A DNA stretch of 64,000 bases. It comes from Nonomuraea solani. GTDB taxonomy: Bacteria; Actinomycetota; Actinomycetes; Streptosporangiales; Streptosporangiaceae. A program made the position numbers and the translations under genes. The stretch lies in NCBI RefSeq assembly GCF_900108335.1, contig NZ_FNVT01000004.1, positions 372,001 through 436,000 of the forward strand. Direction: 5' to 3'. Of the stretch, positions 1-8,832 are shown in pieces; the first letter of the stretch is position 1; every line of letters starts with the position of its first letter. The notes under the pieces were generated by a model, which saw nothing but the letters and a program-made list of their open reading frames with translations, did no database searches and was not told the origin of the DNA.

Positions 1-288
1 CTCACAGTTGCGGTGCAGGCTGATGTACTGGTCGTTCTTGGCCCCACCGGCCATGCAGCCGTAAATGGGGATGGTGCCGGGCCCGGGCTGGGCGGAGATC
101 GTCACCGCGCCCTCCCTCTTGTAGCCCCCGGGCACCTGGCCGGTGGTGCTGTAGTGCTTGGAGGCGGGCGAGTTGTAGTAGCGCACCAGGTCGACCGTGG
201 CCTGGGCCGTGGTGGCCTGGGCGGGGACGGCCAGCGCGAGGCTCGCGGCGCAGCCCGCAAGGAGGGCGGCGGCTCGGCGAATGATCAT
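1..288 (-). CDS. Secreted protein, DUF5648-like repeat start (C-terminus outside window)
   Basis: The N-terminal 96 codons are visible and the gene runs off the left edge. The start is ATG at 288, preceded by the purine-rich AGGGGGAACC. Residues 1-25 form a Sec signal peptide (two Arg, an Ala/Leu core and a likely cut after AQA). The mature part begins VDLVRYYNSPASKHYSTTG and continues into a Cys-containing segment. An aromatic Arg-Tyr-Tyr-Asn start followed by a HYSTTG motif resembles the DUF5648 repeat found at the C-termini of many secreted actinobacterial proteins; here it directly follows the signal peptide. Function unknown, probably extracellular. Confidence 0.7.
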   Translation of the reverse strand, partial: MIIRRAAALLAGCAASLALAVPAQATTAQATVDLVRYYNSPASKHYSTTGQVPGGYKREGAVTISAQPGPGTIPIYGCMAGGAKNDQYISLHRNCE

Positions 289-385
289 GGTTCCCCCTGT
301 TAGTAGGTGATCAACGGATCAGGACGCTAACAAGGGATGCGGAGGCCGCCCCCACACTTCAAAAGAAACCGAACCGATCTCCCCG

Positions 386-1060
386 TTACGCCTTCACCCG
401 TGCCAGGTTCTGGTCGGCGAGGCGGGCCAGCTCGTACAGGCCCTGGGGCTTGACCTGCTGCCCGACCACGAGCATCGACATGATCAGGGTGCCCCGCCTG
501 ATCATGACCGAGCCGATCTCCGCGTTTCGCTTGTTGCCCGACGCCGAGGTCAGGTAGGCCCGCGACTGGTCGCCCTTGGTCGGCATCTTCAGCATGCGCG
601 TCTTGTAGGTGACCTTCGTGCCGGCGACATCGGCCGTGTACGCGGTGCACTGCTGGGGCAGCGGCGCCGGGAAGGCCTGCGACGGCATCTCGACCACCGC
701 CTGGGTGATCGAGCCGCGCTCCGCCGAGAAGGCGATCACCGCGGCGGGCGACTGGGCGACCTCGGGCTTGGCGGCGTCGAGCTGGGCGGCCCCGGCGCAC
801 TCGGGACGCTGCAGCTTCGCCTGGCGGACGGCCTCCAGGCCCTGCTGGGTGGACTTGAGCGTGCCGAACGCCCCCATTTCCGGCCCGTACGCGACGGTCA
901 TGCCCTGCGGCACCGGCAGCAGGGCCTCCCGCAGTTTGGCCGACTCGGCGGCCGACGCCGACGCGGGCGAGGACGCGACGGGCTTCGGAGCCTCTGCGCC
1001 CGACGAGCAGCCCGCGACGGCCACCATGCTGAGGAATACCCCCGAAATTGCCTTTAGCAT
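386..1060 (-). CDS. Putative lipoprotein, hypothetical
   Basis: A 224-residue protein with a clear lipoprotein signal: MLKAIS, a hydrophobic core and the lipobox VAGC near residues 15-18, followed by a Ser/Ala/Pro-rich linker. The rest is a compact soluble domain with two further Cys (in RPECAGA and QQCTAY), which could form an extracytoplasmic disulfide. It looks like the DUF5642-type lipoproteins of actinobacteria, but I cannot assign it firmly. The gene is alone, with the decayed flotillin gene upstream on the same strand. Function unknown. Confidence 0.75.
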   Translation of the reverse strand: MLKAISGVFLSMVAVAGCSSGAEAPKPVASSPASASAAESAKLREALLPVPQGMTVAYGPEMGAFGTLKSTQQGLEAVRQAKLQRPECAGAAQLDAAKPEVAQSPAAVIAFSAERGSITQAVVEMPSQAFPAPLPQQCTAYTADVAGTKVTYKTRMLKMPTKGDQSRAYLTSASGNKRNAEIGSVMIRRGTLIMSMLVVGQQVKPQGLYELARLADQNLARVKA

Positions 1061-1134
1061 GGATTCTCCAATTCACTCTGGCGACATTGTTCAAACGCTA
1101 GAGGAAAAGGAGACCGAGGAGCCGGGTAACGTCG

Positions 1135-1844
1135 CTATTCACGCAATTCAGGGGCTTCAGGAATGATTTCCGATTCGGTGGTCTTCGATGGTGTTTCGCC
1201 GTTGAGCAGTGCCTTGGCCAGGCCCGGTCCGGCGCCGCCGAGCGTGAGTGCCTTGGCCAGCATTTCCTCCACGCCCTGGGCGCCGTTCAGCACCACCATG
1301 TGATCCACATTGCCGAACGCCTTCGCGCCGGCCTCGACGATTTCCGGCCAGCGCTCGGCGAGCTGCTGGGCAACGACCGCTTCCTGCTCGGCGGCGTTGG
1401 CCTCCTGGTCGCGCTGGGCCTCGGCGATCCTGGCCAGCGCGGCGACGGCGGCGGCGTGCGGGCGGCCCAGGTTGGTGATGTAGCCGGTGGCGTCCTCGAT
1501 CTCCTGGATCTGCAGGGAGTCGACGTTCAGGCCGAGCTTGCTCATCTCGTCGGCCGACGACGTGCGGATCTCGTTGGTGAGGGCGTCGCGGTTGATGATC
1601 AGGTCCTCGACCGTGAGGTTGCCGATGATCGAGCGCAGGGCATGCGGCGGGCGGTCTGGAAGAAGGGCACGACGAGCGCGCCCTTGCCGGTCACGATCTT
1701 GAAGCCGAGCGTCTCCCTGCCCCGTGCGCCGAGACCGGAGATGAGGATCGCCTCGTTGGGCTCGGCGACCCGCCAGACGAGCTTGAACAGGACGATGGAG
1801 ACGAGCGCCATCGCGGCGATGATCCCGGCGAGCAGCAGGTCCAT
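1135..1844 (-). pseudogene. Decayed flotillin (SPFH) paralogue
   Basis: This is a broken second copy of the neighbouring flotillin gene. The N-terminal piece (start near 1844) has the membrane segment and WRVAEPNEAILISGLGARG, then loses frame just after QTARRM (near 1650). A second piece in another frame resumes at the equivalent of RSIIGNLT and runs through MSKLGLNVDSLQIQEI to a C-terminus ending ELRE. Against the intact copy, one deletion removes about 65 codons of the SPFH core and shifts the frame. A second, in-frame deletion removes roughly 180 codons of the Ala/Glu-rich coiled coil, joining the AEQ segment to AVVAQQLAERWPE. Most likely a tandem duplicate that has lost function. Confidence 0.85.
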
Positions 1845-1848
1845 GCGA

Positions 1849-3366
1849 TCACTTGCCCGGCATGTCGCGATCGGTCCCAGCGGTGCCCCCGTCTGGGGCG
1901 GCCGCCCCGTTGGAGGTCACGCTTCCGTTGGGCGTCGCGCCGTTCAGCAGGGCCCGGGCCAGGCCCATGCCGGCGCCGCCGAGTGTGAGCGCCTTGGCCA
2001 GCAGTTCCTCGACGCCCTGGGCGCCGTTGAGCACGACCATGTGGTCCACGTTGCCGAACGCCTTCGCGCCCGCTTCGACGACCTCGGGCCAGCGCTCGGC
2101 GAGCTGCTGGGCGATGACCGCCTCCTGGTTCTCCTTGAGCGCCTCGGCCCTGGCCCTGATCGCCTGCGCCTCCGCCAGGCCCTTGGCCTGCGACGCCGCC
2201 GCCTCGGCCAGGCCCAGTGCCTTGGCCGCCTCGGCGTGGGCCAGCCCACGGGCCTGGGCGGCCTGGGCGTCGGCCTCGCCGGCGATCTTCGTGGCGGTGC
2301 CGGCGGCCTCGCCGCGCAGGCGTACGGACTCGGCGTCCGCGGCGGCGGCCAGCTTGACCTGGGACGCCTGCGCGGCCGCGCGCAGCTCGGTCTCCCTGGC
2401 CTCGGCCTCCGCCTGGGCGATGCGGGCGTCGCGCTCGGCCTGGGAGAGCGTGACGGTCTCGTACGCCTTGGCGTCGGCGGGCTTGCGTACCTGCGACTGG
2501 AGCCGCTGCTCGGAGAGCTGGGCCTCCAGCTCGGCGGCCCTGGTCTCCTGGACCACCACCTCCTGGCGGGCGGTCGCGTCCGACAGCGGCCCCGCCTGGC
2601 GGGCGGTGGCCTGGGCCCGGTCGATCTCGGCCTGGTAGGAGGCCTCTTTGATGCGGGAGTCGCGGCGGGCGGCGGCCATGTTCGCCACGGCGATCTGCTC
2701 GGCCTCGGTGGCCTCCTGGTCGCGCTGGGCCTGGGCGATGCGGGCGGTGGCGGCGACCCGGGCGGCGTGCGGCTTGCCCAGGTTGACGATGTAGCCGGTC
2801 TCGTCGTCGATCTCCTGGATCTGCAGCGAGTCCACGATGAGGCCCAGCTTGCTCATCTCGTCGGCGGCCGAGGCCCTGGTCTCGCTGGTGAGGCGCTCGC
2901 GGTTGAGTATGAGGTCCTCGATGGTGAGGTTGCCGATGATCGAGCGCAGGTGGCCGGTGAACAGCTCGTGGATCGCGCTCGTCATGAAGTCCTGCTGGTC
3001 GAGGAAGCGGCGGGCGGCGTTGGCGATCGAGGCGAGGTCGTCGCCCACCTTGTAGATCACCACGCCGCGGATGTGCACCGGGATGCCCTGCTGGGTGACG
3101 CAGGAGACCTTGAGGTTGGCCGCCCTGGTGTCCAGCCGCAGCCGCCTGGCCGTCTGGAAGCCCGGCAGCACCGCCGCGCCCTTGCCTGTGATGATCTTGA
3201 AGCCGAGACTGTCGGAGCCGCCCTCGCCGCGCCGGCGGGCGCCGAGACCGGAGATGATGAGGGCCTCGTTGGGCTCCGCGACCCGCCAGACGGCCTTGAA
3301 CAGCAGGATGAGCACGACGACCGCGACGACCACGCCGCCGGCCAGGATGTAGAACTGGGGCGACAT
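1849..3366 (-). CDS. Flotillin-family (SPFH/band 7) protein
   Basis: A 505-residue flotillin. Residues 1-25 form an N-terminal membrane segment, followed by WRVAEPNEALIISGLGA, the canonical start of a flotillin SPFH domain (about residues 27-200). A long Ala/Glu/Arg-rich coiled coil follows (about 200-420), then the conserved tail QQLAERWPEVVEAGAKAFG and a variable end. Flotillins form oligomers in ordered membrane microdomains and influence membrane fluidity and protein localisation. The gene starts 10 bp after a short NfeD-type gene, the classic SPFH/NfeD partnership, so the two probably form one transcript. The downstream pseudogene is a decayed duplicate. Confidence 0.92.
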   Translation of the reverse strand: MSPQFYILAGGVVVAVVVLILLFKAVWRVAEPNEALIISGLGARRRGEGGSDSLGFKIITGKGAAVLPGFQTARRLRLDTRAANLKVSCVTQQGIPVHIRGVVIYKVGDDLASIANAARRFLDQQDFMTSAIHELFTGHLRSIIGNLTIEDLILNRERLTSETRASAADEMSKLGLIVDSLQIQEIDDETGYIVNLGKPHAARVAATARIAQAQRDQEATEAEQIAVANMAAARRDSRIKEASYQAEIDRAQATARQAGPLSDATARQEVVVQETRAAELEAQLSEQRLQSQVRKPADAKAYETVTLSQAERDARIAQAEAEARETELRAAAQASQVKLAAAADAESVRLRGEAAGTATKIAGEADAQAAQARGLAHAEAAKALGLAEAAASQAKGLAEAQAIRARAEALKENQEAVIAQQLAERWPEVVEAGAKAFGNVDHMVVLNGAQGVEELLAKALTLGGAGMGLARALLNGATPNGSVTSNGAAAPDGGTAGTDRDMPGK

Positions 3367-3376
3367 CGGGGCCTCC

Positions 3377-3577
3377 CTAGACGAGTGCTGCTGCCACGTA
3401 GACGGTGCGAGGGGGGAAATACTCGACGACGACCACGATGGAGCCGAGGGGGAACTCCTCGCCGGTCACGCTGGGATGGGCGTAGAACGCCTCCACACCG
3501 CCCCTGACAGGGATCATGACCTCGCCGACGAGCCCTGGGCCGATCTTCCCCGTGACCCTGCCCTGCTTGCCGACCAC
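3377..3577 (-). CDS. NfeD-like short OB-fold protein
   Basis: A 66-residue protein starting with GTG at 3577 behind a GGGGGGAG ribosome site. The sequence MVGKQGRVTGKIGPGLVGEV...YAH...FPLGSIVVVVEYFPPRTVYV matches the C-terminal beta-barrel (OB-fold) of NfeD proteins, where the G-x-V-x-x-x-I-GPG pattern recurs. It lacks the membrane and protease parts of long NfeD, so it is a stand-alone domain. Such genes usually precede a flotillin gene, as here (10-bp gap), and the product is expected to bind or organise the flotillin at the membrane. Confidence 0.85.
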   Translation of the reverse strand: MVGKQGRVTGKIGPGLVGEVMIPVRGGVEAFYAHPSVTGEEFPLGSIVVVVEYFPPRTVYVAAALV

Positions 3578-3709
3578 CGGACTCCCCCCGTCGTGATATT
3601 CCGGACGCTACTCCAAAGGGGCATTCGCGGTAATAGGCCGCGCAAAATGTTTCTCGAAGCGCTGCGCGTCACTGCGCGGCCTTTCCGCGGGCCTGCTGAT
3701 GATCGCGCC

Positions 3710-5287
3710 ATGAGCCTGACTCCGCACGATCTGGGGATGCACCGGCCGATTTCCCGCAGGGACCTTTTCGACGGCGTCGCGGTGAGCGCTTTGAGCGGCT
3801 TCGTGGCGGGCGGGGCGGCTGAGACGCTCCAGGACACCGCCGCGCCGCCCCGGCCCTTCACACTGCGCGGAGATACGAGTGAGGCGCTCAGCGTGCCGCA
3901 CGCGCTGCGGGACGGCCGCTTCTGGGAGTACGCGGGCCCGCCCGAGCCCACCGGGGAGTCCTACGACCTCGTGGTGGTCGGGGCCGGGCGCGGCGGGATG
4001 AGCGCGGCGCGGGAGTGGCTGCGGCGCGATCCGCATGCGCGCGTGCTGGTGCTCGACAGCCACGACGAGGTCGGGGGTCCGAAGAGCTTCGGGAGACAGG
4101 GCGGGGCCGAGGGTGTCGTGGTGGGGGACACGCTCGTCCGGCTCTCCGCGCCCGGCTGGATCGACCGGCTGCCGATCGCCAGGTCCGCCCGGCGGGACCT
4201 GCGCATGCTGCACCACGATCCGCCCGACTGGTTCCCGGCGCTCTCGCCGGCGGGCAAGCAGGAGCGGCTGGCGGAGCTGACCTACTCGCAGTTCCTGCGG
4301 GAGGTGTGCGGGGTCCATCCCGACGCCGAACGGTTCTGCCGGACGATGTCGTGCCGGGAGTGGGCCTACGACACCCGGGCGTTCGGCGCGATCGACGCCT
4401 GGGGCACCGGGTATCCGGGGTTCGGCGGGCTCGGGCTCGATCGGGCGGAGCCGTCCCGGTTCAACTCGCCCACCGTGCGACGCCGGTGGCACGGCGGCGA
4501 TCCGCCCCAGCCCGCCCCCTCCCTGGACGGGCGGGCGCGGTTGCGGTTGTCGAGTCCGGTGGTGTCCGTACGGGACGGGGCGGGGGCGGCCACCGTGGGG
4601 TACTTCGACGGGCATCGGGTGCTCACCGTCGAGGCGGGGGCGGTGATCCTGGCGTGCTGGAGCGCGATGGTGCCGTACCTGGTGCCCGACCTGCCGGCCG
4701 AGCGGCGGCGGGCGCTGCGCCGGGCCGTACGGGTGCCGCTGCTGCACGCCACCGTGCGCGTACGCGACCCGCGCGCCTGGCACCGGCTCGGCGTGGACCG
4801 GGTGCGCTGGACCGACGCCTACTGGTCCGCTGCCGAGCTGGCGCCCCCGGCCGAGGTGCACCTGCTGGCCACGCCGTGCCGTTCCGAGCTGGGACCCGAC
4901 GCGGGCTCGGCGGCGGGCCGGCGTGAACTGCTCAGGACGCCGTACGGCGTGCTCGAAAGGACCGTGCGCGACCAGCTCGCCCGGCTGCTCGGCCCGATGG
5001 GCTTCGACCCGGCCGGCGACATCGAGGCGATCACCGTCAACCGGTGGGGCCACGCCGTCGCGCCCGAGTACTGTCGGCCCTGGCACGCGTTCTACCCCGA
5101 CGGGCCGTTCCCCGCCGACGCGGCGCGCGGCCGGTTCGGCAGGATCGCGATCGCCGGCTCCGACTCCATGCCCGCCGCGCGCGCCGACGCCGCGGGCCCG
5201 GCCGCCGTCCGGGCCGTTGCGGAGCTGACGTCCGTCCGAGCCGTGGAGGAGCCGACGTCCGTTCGAGCCGTGGAGGAGCCGACGTGA
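3710..5287 (+). CDS. FAD/NAD(P)-binding oxidoreductase, Tat-type N-terminus
   Basis: A 525-residue protein from ATG 3710. The N-terminus holds a twin-arginine-like RRDLF and a short hydrophobic stretch, suggesting Tat export. HTLRGDTSEAL-like and HALRDGRFWEYAG segments followed by YDLVVVGAGRGGMSAA (residues about 84-100, Rossmann fold) and VLVLDSHDEVGG resemble the spermidine dehydrogenase-like flavoprotein group, amine oxidases that bind FAD. The C-terminal IAIAGSDSMPAARADAAG matches the second FAD-contact motif. The last 27 residues are three 9-residue units of the SVRAVEEPT type encoded by a DNA tandem repeat. The stop overlaps the next start (ATGA). Substrate unknown. Confidence 0.8.
   Translation: MSLTPHDLGMHRPISRRDLFDGVAVSALSGFVAGGAAETLQDTAAPPRPFTLRGDTSEALSVPHALRDGRFWEYAGPPEPTGESYDLVVVGAGRGGMSAAREWLRRDPHARVLVLDSHDEVGGPKSFGRQGGAEGVVVGDTLVRLSAPGWIDRLPIARSARRDLRMLHHDPPDWFPALSPAGKQERLAELTYSQFLREVCGVHPDAERFCRTMSCREWAYDTRAFGAIDAWGTGYPGFGGLGLDRAEPSRFNSPTVRRRWHGGDPPQPAPSLDGRARLRLSSPVVSVRDGAGAATVGYFDGHRVLTVEAGAVILACWSAMVPYLVPDLPAERRRALRRAVRVPLLHATVRVRDPRAWHRLGVDRVRWTDAYWSAAELAPPAEVHLLATPCRSELGPDAGSAAGRRELLRTPYGVLERTVRDQLARLLGPMGFDPAGDIEAITVNRWGHAVAPEYCRPWHAFYPDGPFPADAARGRFGRIAIAGSDSMPAARADAAGPAAVRAVAELTSVRAVEEPTSVRAVEEPT
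5227..5280 (+). repeat. Two 27-bp tandem repeats at a gene junction
   Basis: Two copies of a 27-bp unit beginning GACGTCCGT and ending GTGGAGGAGCC (5227-5253 and 5254-5280) differ at one base. A degenerate third unit lies just upstream. They encode the SVRAVEEPT repeats at the C-terminus of the FAD protein and place GGAGGAG just before the ATG of the next gene, so each unit duplicates a possible ribosome site. Confidence 0.9.
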
Positions 5288-6147
5288 TGAAGAGACTGTG
5301 GCTGCGGGTCTTCCTGACCGGGCTCGTGCTGTGGCTGGCCACCGTCGTGGTCACGGCGGTGACCGGGAACTCCAACCTGGTGCCGACCGTGGTGCTGTTC
5401 GGCAGCTTCCTGGTGCCGGTGACGTTCGTGATCTGGGCCTACGGGCGCGGCCGCTCGCCGGAGGTGACGGTCGAGCTGCTGTTCGCCGCGTTCCTCGTGG
5501 GCGGCGTGCTGGGCGTGCTCGGCGCCTCGCTGCTGGAGAGCTGGCTGCTGCGGCCGTCGATCACCATGTACGTCCTGGTCGGCCTGATCGAGGAGGGCGT
5601 CAAGCTCGCCGCCCTGATGTTCGTCACCCGCCGCATGACCAGGCGCTCGACCAGGGACGGCCTGGTGCTGGGCGCGACCGTCGGCTTCGGCTTCGCCGCC
5701 TTCGAGAGCGCCGGCTACGCCTTCAACGCCCTGTTCACCTCCGACGGCCTGTCGCTGACCCAGCTCGTCGAGACCGAGGTGCTGCGCGGCATCCTGACCC
5801 CGGTCGGGCACGGCCTGTGGACCGCGATCGCGGGTGGCGCGCTGTTCGCCGCGGGCGGGCGGCTCACGGGCCGCGTCGTGCTGAGCTACCTGGGCGTCTC
5901 GCTGCTGCACGCGCTGTGGGACTCGATGAGCGGCATCGCCATCGCCATCACCCTCGTGCTGACCGGACGTCCGTGGCAGTTCGAGCAGCTTCGGATCGGC
6001 CTGGTGCCCGATGTGACCGAGCGGCAGGTGCACCTTTACACGGCGCTGAACTGGGCGGGACTCGTGGTGATCTCGCTGGTCGCGCTGGCTTGGCTGCGGA
6101 GGATGGACGATGCGGCCCGCCGGGATCGGGAGATCTTGTCCCAATAA
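5287..6147 (+). CDS. PrsW-family intramembrane metalloprotease
   Basis: A 286-residue multi-spanning membrane protein, ATG at 5287 overlapping the upstream stop and preceded by GGAGGAG. It carries the PrsW motif set: GLIEEGVKLAAL (EExxK, about residue 100), FGFAAFESAGYAFNAL, PVGHGLWTAIAGGALF and LLHALWDSMSG. PrsW-type proteases cleave membrane substrates such as anti-sigma factors (RsiW in Bacillus); the conserved Glu and His residues are the catalytic and metal-binding candidates. Here it is coupled to an exported flavoprotein gene rather than to a sigma factor. Substrate unknown. Confidence 0.9.
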   Translation: MKRLWLRVFLTGLVLWLATVVVTAVTGNSNLVPTVVLFGSFLVPVTFVIWAYGRGRSPEVTVELLFAAFLVGGVLGVLGASLLESWLLRPSITMYVLVGLIEEGVKLAALMFVTRRMTRRSTRDGLVLGATVGFGFAAFESAGYAFNALFTSDGLSLTQLVETEVLRGILTPVGHGLWTAIAGGALFAAGGRLTGRVVLSYLGVSLLHALWDSMSGIAIAITLVLTGRPWQFEQLRIGLVPDVTERQVHLYTALNWAGLVVISLVALAWLRRMDDAARRDREILSQ

Positions 6148-6269
6148 TCACGGTAATGAACGTGTTCCTCCCACTGCGCCGGAAGCATAAACGGTGCTAG
6201 TCTCCTGTGCGATCTTCCGGAGGTGTATTTACACAAGGTGTGGAAATGCCCCCGACTCGAGGTTGGGAC

Positions 6270-8411
6270 ATGGGCTCGCGAAACCGGTCAATTCGGTTCA
6301 AGATCTTCTTATTGTTGCTGCTACCCCTCCTGTCTCTGAGCGCGCTCTGGGGTTTCGTCCTCAACCTGACCATGGGCGACGCGCAGTCACTACTCCGGGC
6401 CAACACGCTCTATCAGACCATCGGCGTCACCTCCACCGACCTGGGCTTACAGTTGCAGGCCGAAAGAGTGCGCTCCGCGGAGGCGCTCACTACGCGTGAG
6501 CTCACCGAGGTGCTCGGTGGCCAGCGGGCCCGCACCGACAGGGCGGTCGCCGACTTCAAGCGGGCCGTGACCGAGGCCGGCGACTCCGTCGGCGACGACC
6601 TCCGCCTGTCGGTGCAGACCCTGAACGCCGCGCTCGACCGGCTCGGCTCGATCAGGTCGGACATCGACGGCGGGATCAGCTCCCGGCTGGCCGGGCTCAA
6701 CGAGTACAACCGCATCCTCGACGGGATCTTCGCGCTCTACGACCACATGGTCTCGGTCTCCGACCTGGCGATCTTCCAGCAGGCTTCGTCGCTGCAGGGC
6801 ATGGGCATGGCCAGGGAGTACATCGCCAGGGAGCACGCCCTCGTCATCGGCGCGCTGGCCGACAAGCGGCTCACCGAGCCGGAGACGGCGGCCTTCACCG
6901 AGTACGCGGCCTCCAGGAAGTTCCTGCACGCGCGCGGCCTCGCGGGGCTCGACGTGTCGTTGCGCAGGCCGTACGAGCAGGTCTTCGCCACCGAGCCGTT
7001 CCTGACCTTCGCCACCATGGAAGCGCGGATCATCAAGACCGGCACGCCGCCCCCCGCCGCCGCGGCCTGGCACGACGCCGTGGAGAAGCTCACCGCCCGC
7101 CTCGACAAGATCGGCCTCACCGCCTCCGACACCCTCGCCTCCCGCACCTCCGAGGCCGCCACGGCCACCGTCATCAAGATCGTCCTCGCGGGCGGTCTCG
7201 GCTTGATCGCGGTGCTCGCGTCGATCATCATCTCTGTACGCTTCGGTCGTCGTCTGGCCGGAGAGCTGGCCGGGCTGCGTGCCGCCGCCGTCGAGCTGTC
7301 TCAGCGAAGGCTGCCCGACATCGTGGCGCGGCTGCGCAACGGCGAGGACGTCGACGTACGGAAGGAGGCCAAGCCCATCAAGGTGAGCGGTTCCGCGGAG
7401 ATCACCGACGTGGCCAGGGCCTTCGGTTCCGTGCAGCGCACCGCCGTGCGCGCGGCGGTCGGCCAGGCCGCGCTGCGGCAGGGCGTCGGCCAGGTCTTCC
7501 TCAACCTCGCCCGGCGCAAGCAGGGCCTGCTGCACCGCCAGCTCGCGCTGCTGGACGGCATGCAGCGGCGTACGCATGACCCGGACCGGCTGGAGGAGCT
7601 CTTCCGCCTCGACCACCTGACCACGCGCATGCGGCGGCACGCCGAGAGCCTCATGGTCCTGTCCGGCGCCGCGCCGGGACGGGCCTGGCGCAAGCCGGTG
7701 CCGGTGATCGACATCGTCCGGGCCGCCGTCGCCGAGGTCGAGGACTACACCAGGGTCTCGGTCGGGGCGATGCCGGTCAGCGCGTTCGACGGGACCGCCG
7801 CGGCCGACCTCACCCACCTCGTCGCCGAGCTGGTCGAGAACGCCACCATCTACTCGCCGCCGGACACCGGCGTCCAGGTGCGCGGCGACCTGGTGAGCAA
7901 CGGCTACGCCATCGAGGTGGAGGACAGGGGCCTCGGGCTGACGCCCGAGGAGTACGCGCGGCTCAACGCGCTGCTGACCAACCCTCCCGAGTTCGACCTG
8001 GCCGACAGCGACCAGCTCGGCCTGTTCGTGGTCGCCAGGCTCGCCGAGCGGTACGGGATCAAGGTCCTGCTGCGCCGCTCGCCGTTCGGCGGCACGACGG
8101 CCATCGTGCTGGTGCCGCGCTCGATGGTGACCGAGCAGACGGCGCTGGAGGCGGGTGGCGGCGACGGCAAGGCCGACCTGCCGAGCCGTACGAGAAAGAA
8201 GGCGCTCGCGGTCGTGACCTCGGGCACCCACGCCGGGTTGCCGAGAAGGGTACGCCAGAGCAATCTGGCGCCTCAGCTCCAGGAATCACCGCCTGATCCT
8301 GAGCCGGAGCCGCCGGCCGAACGCTCTCCCGACGAGGTACGCGACCTGTTCTCCGCGTTCCAGAGGGGAACCCAACGCGCCCGAGAAGAAGCCTCTGAGG
8401 AGGGGCCATGA
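6270..8411 (+). CDS. Nitrate-sensor-domain histidine kinase of a conservon (CvnA)
   Basis: A 713-residue sensor kinase. I chose ATG 6270 because NRSIRFKIF aligns with the start of its paralogue at 12537; ATG 6246 is an alternative. TM1 covers residues about 10-32, an extracytoplasmic NIT (nitrate/nitrite-sensing-like) helical domain about 40-295, and TM2 about 300-322, followed by HAMP. A DHp-like helix lies around DHLTTRMRRHAESLM. The ATPase domain has the N box ELVENATIYSPP (about 520), G box DRGLGL (about 551) and SPFGGTTAIVLVP (about 607). The Pro-rich tail contains LPRRVRQSNLAP, typical of this family. First gene of a four-gene conservon, known in Streptomyces to assemble a membrane G-protein-like complex. 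Confidence 0.93.
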   Translation: MGSRNRSIRFKIFLLLLLPLLSLSALWGFVLNLTMGDAQSLLRANTLYQTIGVTSTDLGLQLQAERVRSAEALTTRELTEVLGGQRARTDRAVADFKRAVTEAGDSVGDDLRLSVQTLNAALDRLGSIRSDIDGGISSRLAGLNEYNRILDGIFALYDHMVSVSDLAIFQQASSLQGMGMAREYIAREHALVIGALADKRLTEPETAAFTEYAASRKFLHARGLAGLDVSLRRPYEQVFATEPFLTFATMEARIIKTGTPPPAAAAWHDAVEKLTARLDKIGLTASDTLASRTSEAATATVIKIVLAGGLGLIAVLASIIISVRFGRRLAGELAGLRAAAVELSQRRLPDIVARLRNGEDVDVRKEAKPIKVSGSAEITDVARAFGSVQRTAVRAAVGQAALRQGVGQVFLNLARRKQGLLHRQLALLDGMQRRTHDPDRLEELFRLDHLTTRMRRHAESLMVLSGAAPGRAWRKPVPVIDIVRAAVAEVEDYTRVSVGAMPVSAFDGTAAADLTHLVAELVENATIYSPPDTGVQVRGDLVSNGYAIEVEDRGLGLTPEEYARLNALLTNPPEFDLADSDQLGLFVVARLAERYGIKVLLRRSPFGGTTAIVLVPRSMVTEQTALEAGGGDGKADLPSRTRKKALAVVTSGTHAGLPRRVRQSNLAPQLQESPPDPEPEPPAERSPDEVRDLFSAFQRGTQRAREEASEEGP

Positions 8412-8424
8412 GTAAGGGGGATGC

Positions 8425-8832
8425 ATGAGTGTGCCGACCACCAACACCGGTGAACTGAACTGGCTGCTGGACGACCTGGCGACCAGGGTCGCGGCAGTGC
8501 GCCAGGCGGTCATCCTGTCGACCGACGGCCTGGCCGTCGGATACTCGAAGGAGCTGACCCGCGAGGACGCCGAGCATCTGTCGGCGGTGGCGGCCGGGTT
8601 CCAGAGCCTGGCTCGCGGCACCGGACGTCATTTCGGCGGCGGCGACGTGCGCCAGACCATCGTGGAGATGGAGTCGGCGTTCCTGTTCGTGACCGCGGCG
8701 GGCCAGGGAACGTGCCTGGCCGTGATCGCCGACGCGAACGTGGACGTGGGCCATATCGCTTACGAAATGGCGATGCTGGTCAAGCGGGTGGGCCAGCACA
8801 TCACCACGAACCCGCGCGCTGGAGCGTCATGA
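8425..8832 (+). CDS. Roadblock/LC7 protein of the conservon (CvnB)
   Basis: A 135-residue protein of the Roadblock/LC7 (MglB-like) fold: ELNWLLDDLATRVAAVRQAVILSTDGLAVGYS and the later VEMESAFLFVTAAGQGTCLAVIADANVDVGHIAYEMAMLV. Such proteins dimerise and act as regulators or GAP-like partners of small GTPases; here the partner is the GTPase encoded two genes on. The gene begins 13 bp after the kinase stop, and its own stop overlaps the next start by four bases (ATGA). Confidence 0.93.
   Translation: MSVPTTNTGELNWLLDDLATRVAAVRQAVILSTDGLAVGYSKELTREDAEHLSAVAAGFQSLARGTGRHFGGGDVRQTIVEMESAFLFVTAAGQGTCLAVIADANVDVGHIAYEMAMLVKRVGQHITTNPRAGAS

Noticed and set aside
1300..3507. Very long plus-strand frame opposite the flotillin genes
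   Set aside because: It is a mirror frame of the GC-rich, Ala/Glu-repeat flotillin coding strand, full of Arg/Gly/Leu runs with no domain. The minus-strand flotillin explains it.
3476..3709. Upstream extension of the FAD oxidoreductase to 3476
   Set aside because: The extra 78 residues overlap the NfeD-like gene and are low-complexity; ATG 3710 places the twin-arginine motif at the N-terminus.
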